NCBI GenBank assembly: GCA_036375875.1
Contig: DASVBK010000065.1
Location: 1 to 5,381 of the forward strand
Length of the DNA: 5,381 nt
Source: Prado023 sp036375875
Lineage (GTDB): Bacteria > Actinomycetota > Actinomycetes > S36-B12 > CAIYMF01
Reading direction: 5' to 3'
The position numbers were made by a program, and so were the translations under genes. How positions within the stretch are numbered: the stretch's first letter is position 1; every line of letters begins with the position of its first letter. The notes beneath the pieces were generated by a model. The model saw nothing but the letters and a program-made list of their open reading frames with translations. It had not been told where the DNA came from and searched no databases. This document shows positions 4,142 through 5,381 of the stretch, piece after piece.

Positions 4142-5381
4142 TCAGAACCTCCGACGCCGCGCCAGCCGCAACCGCAGCGGCCGGCCGTCCGGGTCGAACA
4201 CCACCCGCTGCAGCGGATGCGCCCACAGTCGTTGCAGCCCGGTGAGGGGCGGCTGCCGGTACGCGCGCAGGTGCCCTGGCGGGCGCGGGCCCAGCTGGCC
4301 CTCCGCGTGCCAGGCGTCCAGCGCGGCGGCAGTCCGAGCGAAGGTCTCGAACCACGCCACCGGGTCGTCGAGGTCGCAGCCCTCGGCCGCCGCCCCGAGG
4401 TGCTCCCGGGCCAGGGTCCGACGCAGCGCCCCCGCGGTGCCCGAGCCGTCCGGTGGGCAGGTCGGGTCGACGAACGCGGCGCTGAGCTCACTGTCGTTGG
4501 TCCACGACCGCCGGTTGGCGTTGTCCGAGCCGATGCACGCCCAGGCGTCGTCGACGATGCAGGTCTTGGCATGCACGTAGACCGGCACGCCCTCGGCGTT
4601 CTCCAGGCCGTAGATCGCCACGCGCTGCCCGCCGGCCTCGCGCAATATGCGCAGCGGGGCCTCGCGGCCGGCGTACTGCGGCAGCTCGGAGACCGTCCCG
4701 TCCTGGTTGGGGTACCCGGGGATCACCAGGATCATCCGTAGGTCGGAGGCGCGACGCAGCGCGGCGGCGAAGACCTTGGCCACCTCGGCCGACCACAGGT
4801 ACTGGTCCTCCACGTAGACCAGTCGCTGGGCCCGGCCGAGCACCTGCTCGTAGGCGCGGGCGATGCTGCGCTCGCCCCTGGTGGCGAAGGGGTAGGCCGG
4901 CCGGCGCGCCGGATACGTGCGCAGCAGCTGCACCGCGGTGCCGCCGCACGCTGGCGGGTCTGGCCACTGCGGTGGCAGCGGCTCGGCGACGAGGTCCTCG
5001 CCGCTGGCCAGGCCGATGAGGGCCCGCACCGGGTGGACCGTCAGCGGCGCGGGGTCCTCCCAACGCTCCCGGAAGACCAGCTCGGCGTCGCCCACGGCTG
5101 GGCCGCGGATCGCGGCCTGCAGGTCGTGCCACGGCGGCGTCTCGCCGTACACCTCGGCCATCTCGACGGCCTGCGGGTCACCGCGATGCTCGGCGTCGTC
5201 GCGCCGCCCGTGGCACAGGTCGATGCCCCCGATGAACGCGACGTCGTCCTGCGGCCGGCCGCGGTGGCGCAGCACGACGAGCTTCTGGTGGTGCGAGCCG
5301 TAGCGGCGCACCCGCATGTCGAGCAGCACCTGCCCACCGGCGTCGTTGATGTCCAGGCCCAGCTCGCGGTTCTCCTGCGCG
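4142..5381 (-). CDS. Phospholipase D superfamily protein, two HKD-type motifs (N-terminus missing)
   Basis: Member of the PLD superfamily, which hydrolyses or transfers phosphodiester bonds through two HKD motifs forming one active site. The frame is open to the window end; 412 residues are visible and the stop is TGA at 4144-4142. Numbering from the first full codon (5380-5378), motif 1 is SHHQKLVVLR with H31 and K33, but the expected aspartate position (38) is arginine. GGIDLCHGRRDD follows. Motif 2 is canonical, H270-A-K272-TCIV-D277, followed by GSDNANRRSWTNDSE. Between them, YVEDQYLWS is typical of actinobacterial PLD-like proteins. A GTG at 5329 is unlikely to be the start, because family-like sequence (ENRELGLDI, then VLLDMRV) continues upstream. 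The C-terminus is basic (LARRRRF). Whether it is secreted, as many PLDs are, cannot be judged without the N-terminus. Substrate is unknown: phospholipase D, cardiolipin-synthase-like or nuclease activity are all possible, the first being my preference. Confidence 0.9.
   Translation of the reverse strand, partial: AQENRELGLDINDAGGQVLLDMRVRRYGSHHQKLVVLRHRGRPQDDVAFIGGIDLCHGRRDDAEHRGDPQAVEMAEVYGETPPWHDLQAAIRGPAVGDAELVFRERWEDPAPLTVHPVRALIGLASGEDLVAEPLPPQWPDPPACGGTAVQLLRTYPARRPAYPFATRGERSIARAYEQVLGRAQRLVYVEDQYLWSAEVAKVFAAALRRASDLRMILVIPGYPNQDGTVSELPQYAGREAPLRILREAGGQRVAIYGLENAEGVPVYVHAKTCIVDDAWACIGSDNANRRSWTNDSELSAAFVDPTCPPDGSGTAGALRRTLAREHLGAAAEGCDLDDPVAWFETFARTAAALDAWHAEGQLGPRPPGHLRAYRQPPLTGLQRLWAHPLQRVVFDPDGRPLRLRLARRRRF

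Noticed and set aside
3486..4245. Plus-strand open frames opposite the PfpI gene and gap
   Set aside because: They lie antisense to a clear DJ-1/PfpI protein and encode low-complexity peptides without motifs.
4106..4741. Plus-strand open frame opposite the PLD gene C-terminal half
   Set aside because: Antisense to the conserved second HKD motif; no family resemblance.

Overview
The window is very GC-rich (by eye above 70% G+C, with codon third positions almost all G or C). It has tightly packed genes, GTG/TTG-type starts and purine-rich ribosome binding sites. Together with the protein sequences, which resemble those I know from Streptomyces, Nocardioides and Intrasporangiaceae-type genomes, this points to a high-GC actinobacterium. 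I cannot fix the genus. There are no tRNA or rRNA genes, no CRISPR array and no mobile element.

Layout, left to right. (1) 1-933, plus strand: the 3' nine-tenths of an aldo/keto reductase of the YghZ / L-glyceraldehyde-3-phosphate reductase type; its start lies outside the window. (2) 934-1272: a 339-base non-coding gap. It holds a stem-loop directly after the stop codon, one weak candidate promoter, and a very GC-rich leader full of inverted and direct repeats. The leader ends in two abutting perfect hairpins just before a strong Shine-Dalgarno sequence. (3) 1273-3459, plus strand: a 728-residue SNF2-family helicase-like ATPase, best started at a TTG codon. (4) 3468-4019, minus strand: a DJ-1/PfpI-family protein, converging on the helicase gene with only 8 bases between the stop codons. 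(5) 4020-4141: a 122-base gap with a good match to an actinobacterial SigB/SigF general-stress promoter (GGTT-N15-GGGTAG) driving the PfpI gene. (6) 4142-5381, minus strand: a phospholipase D superfamily protein with two HKD-type motifs, cut at its N-terminus by the window end.

How the genes may work together: no single pathway is evident. The reductase family acts on methylglyoxal and related aldehydes, and DJ-1/PfpI proteins are linked to carbonyl and oxidative stress. The candidate SigB/SigF promoter fits a stress role for the PfpI gene. The SNF2 protein belongs to a standalone actinobacterial type whose job is not established, as far as I know. The PLD and PfpI genes share a strand and could be read together, but the PfpI gene appears to have its own promoter.

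The genes themselves look like ordinary chromosomal content. The most unusual signal is the helicase leader, where one segment can pair with either of two copies of the same 8-base sequence, a possible RNA switch. This rests only on reading the sequence, and in DNA this GC-rich some pairing is expected by chance.
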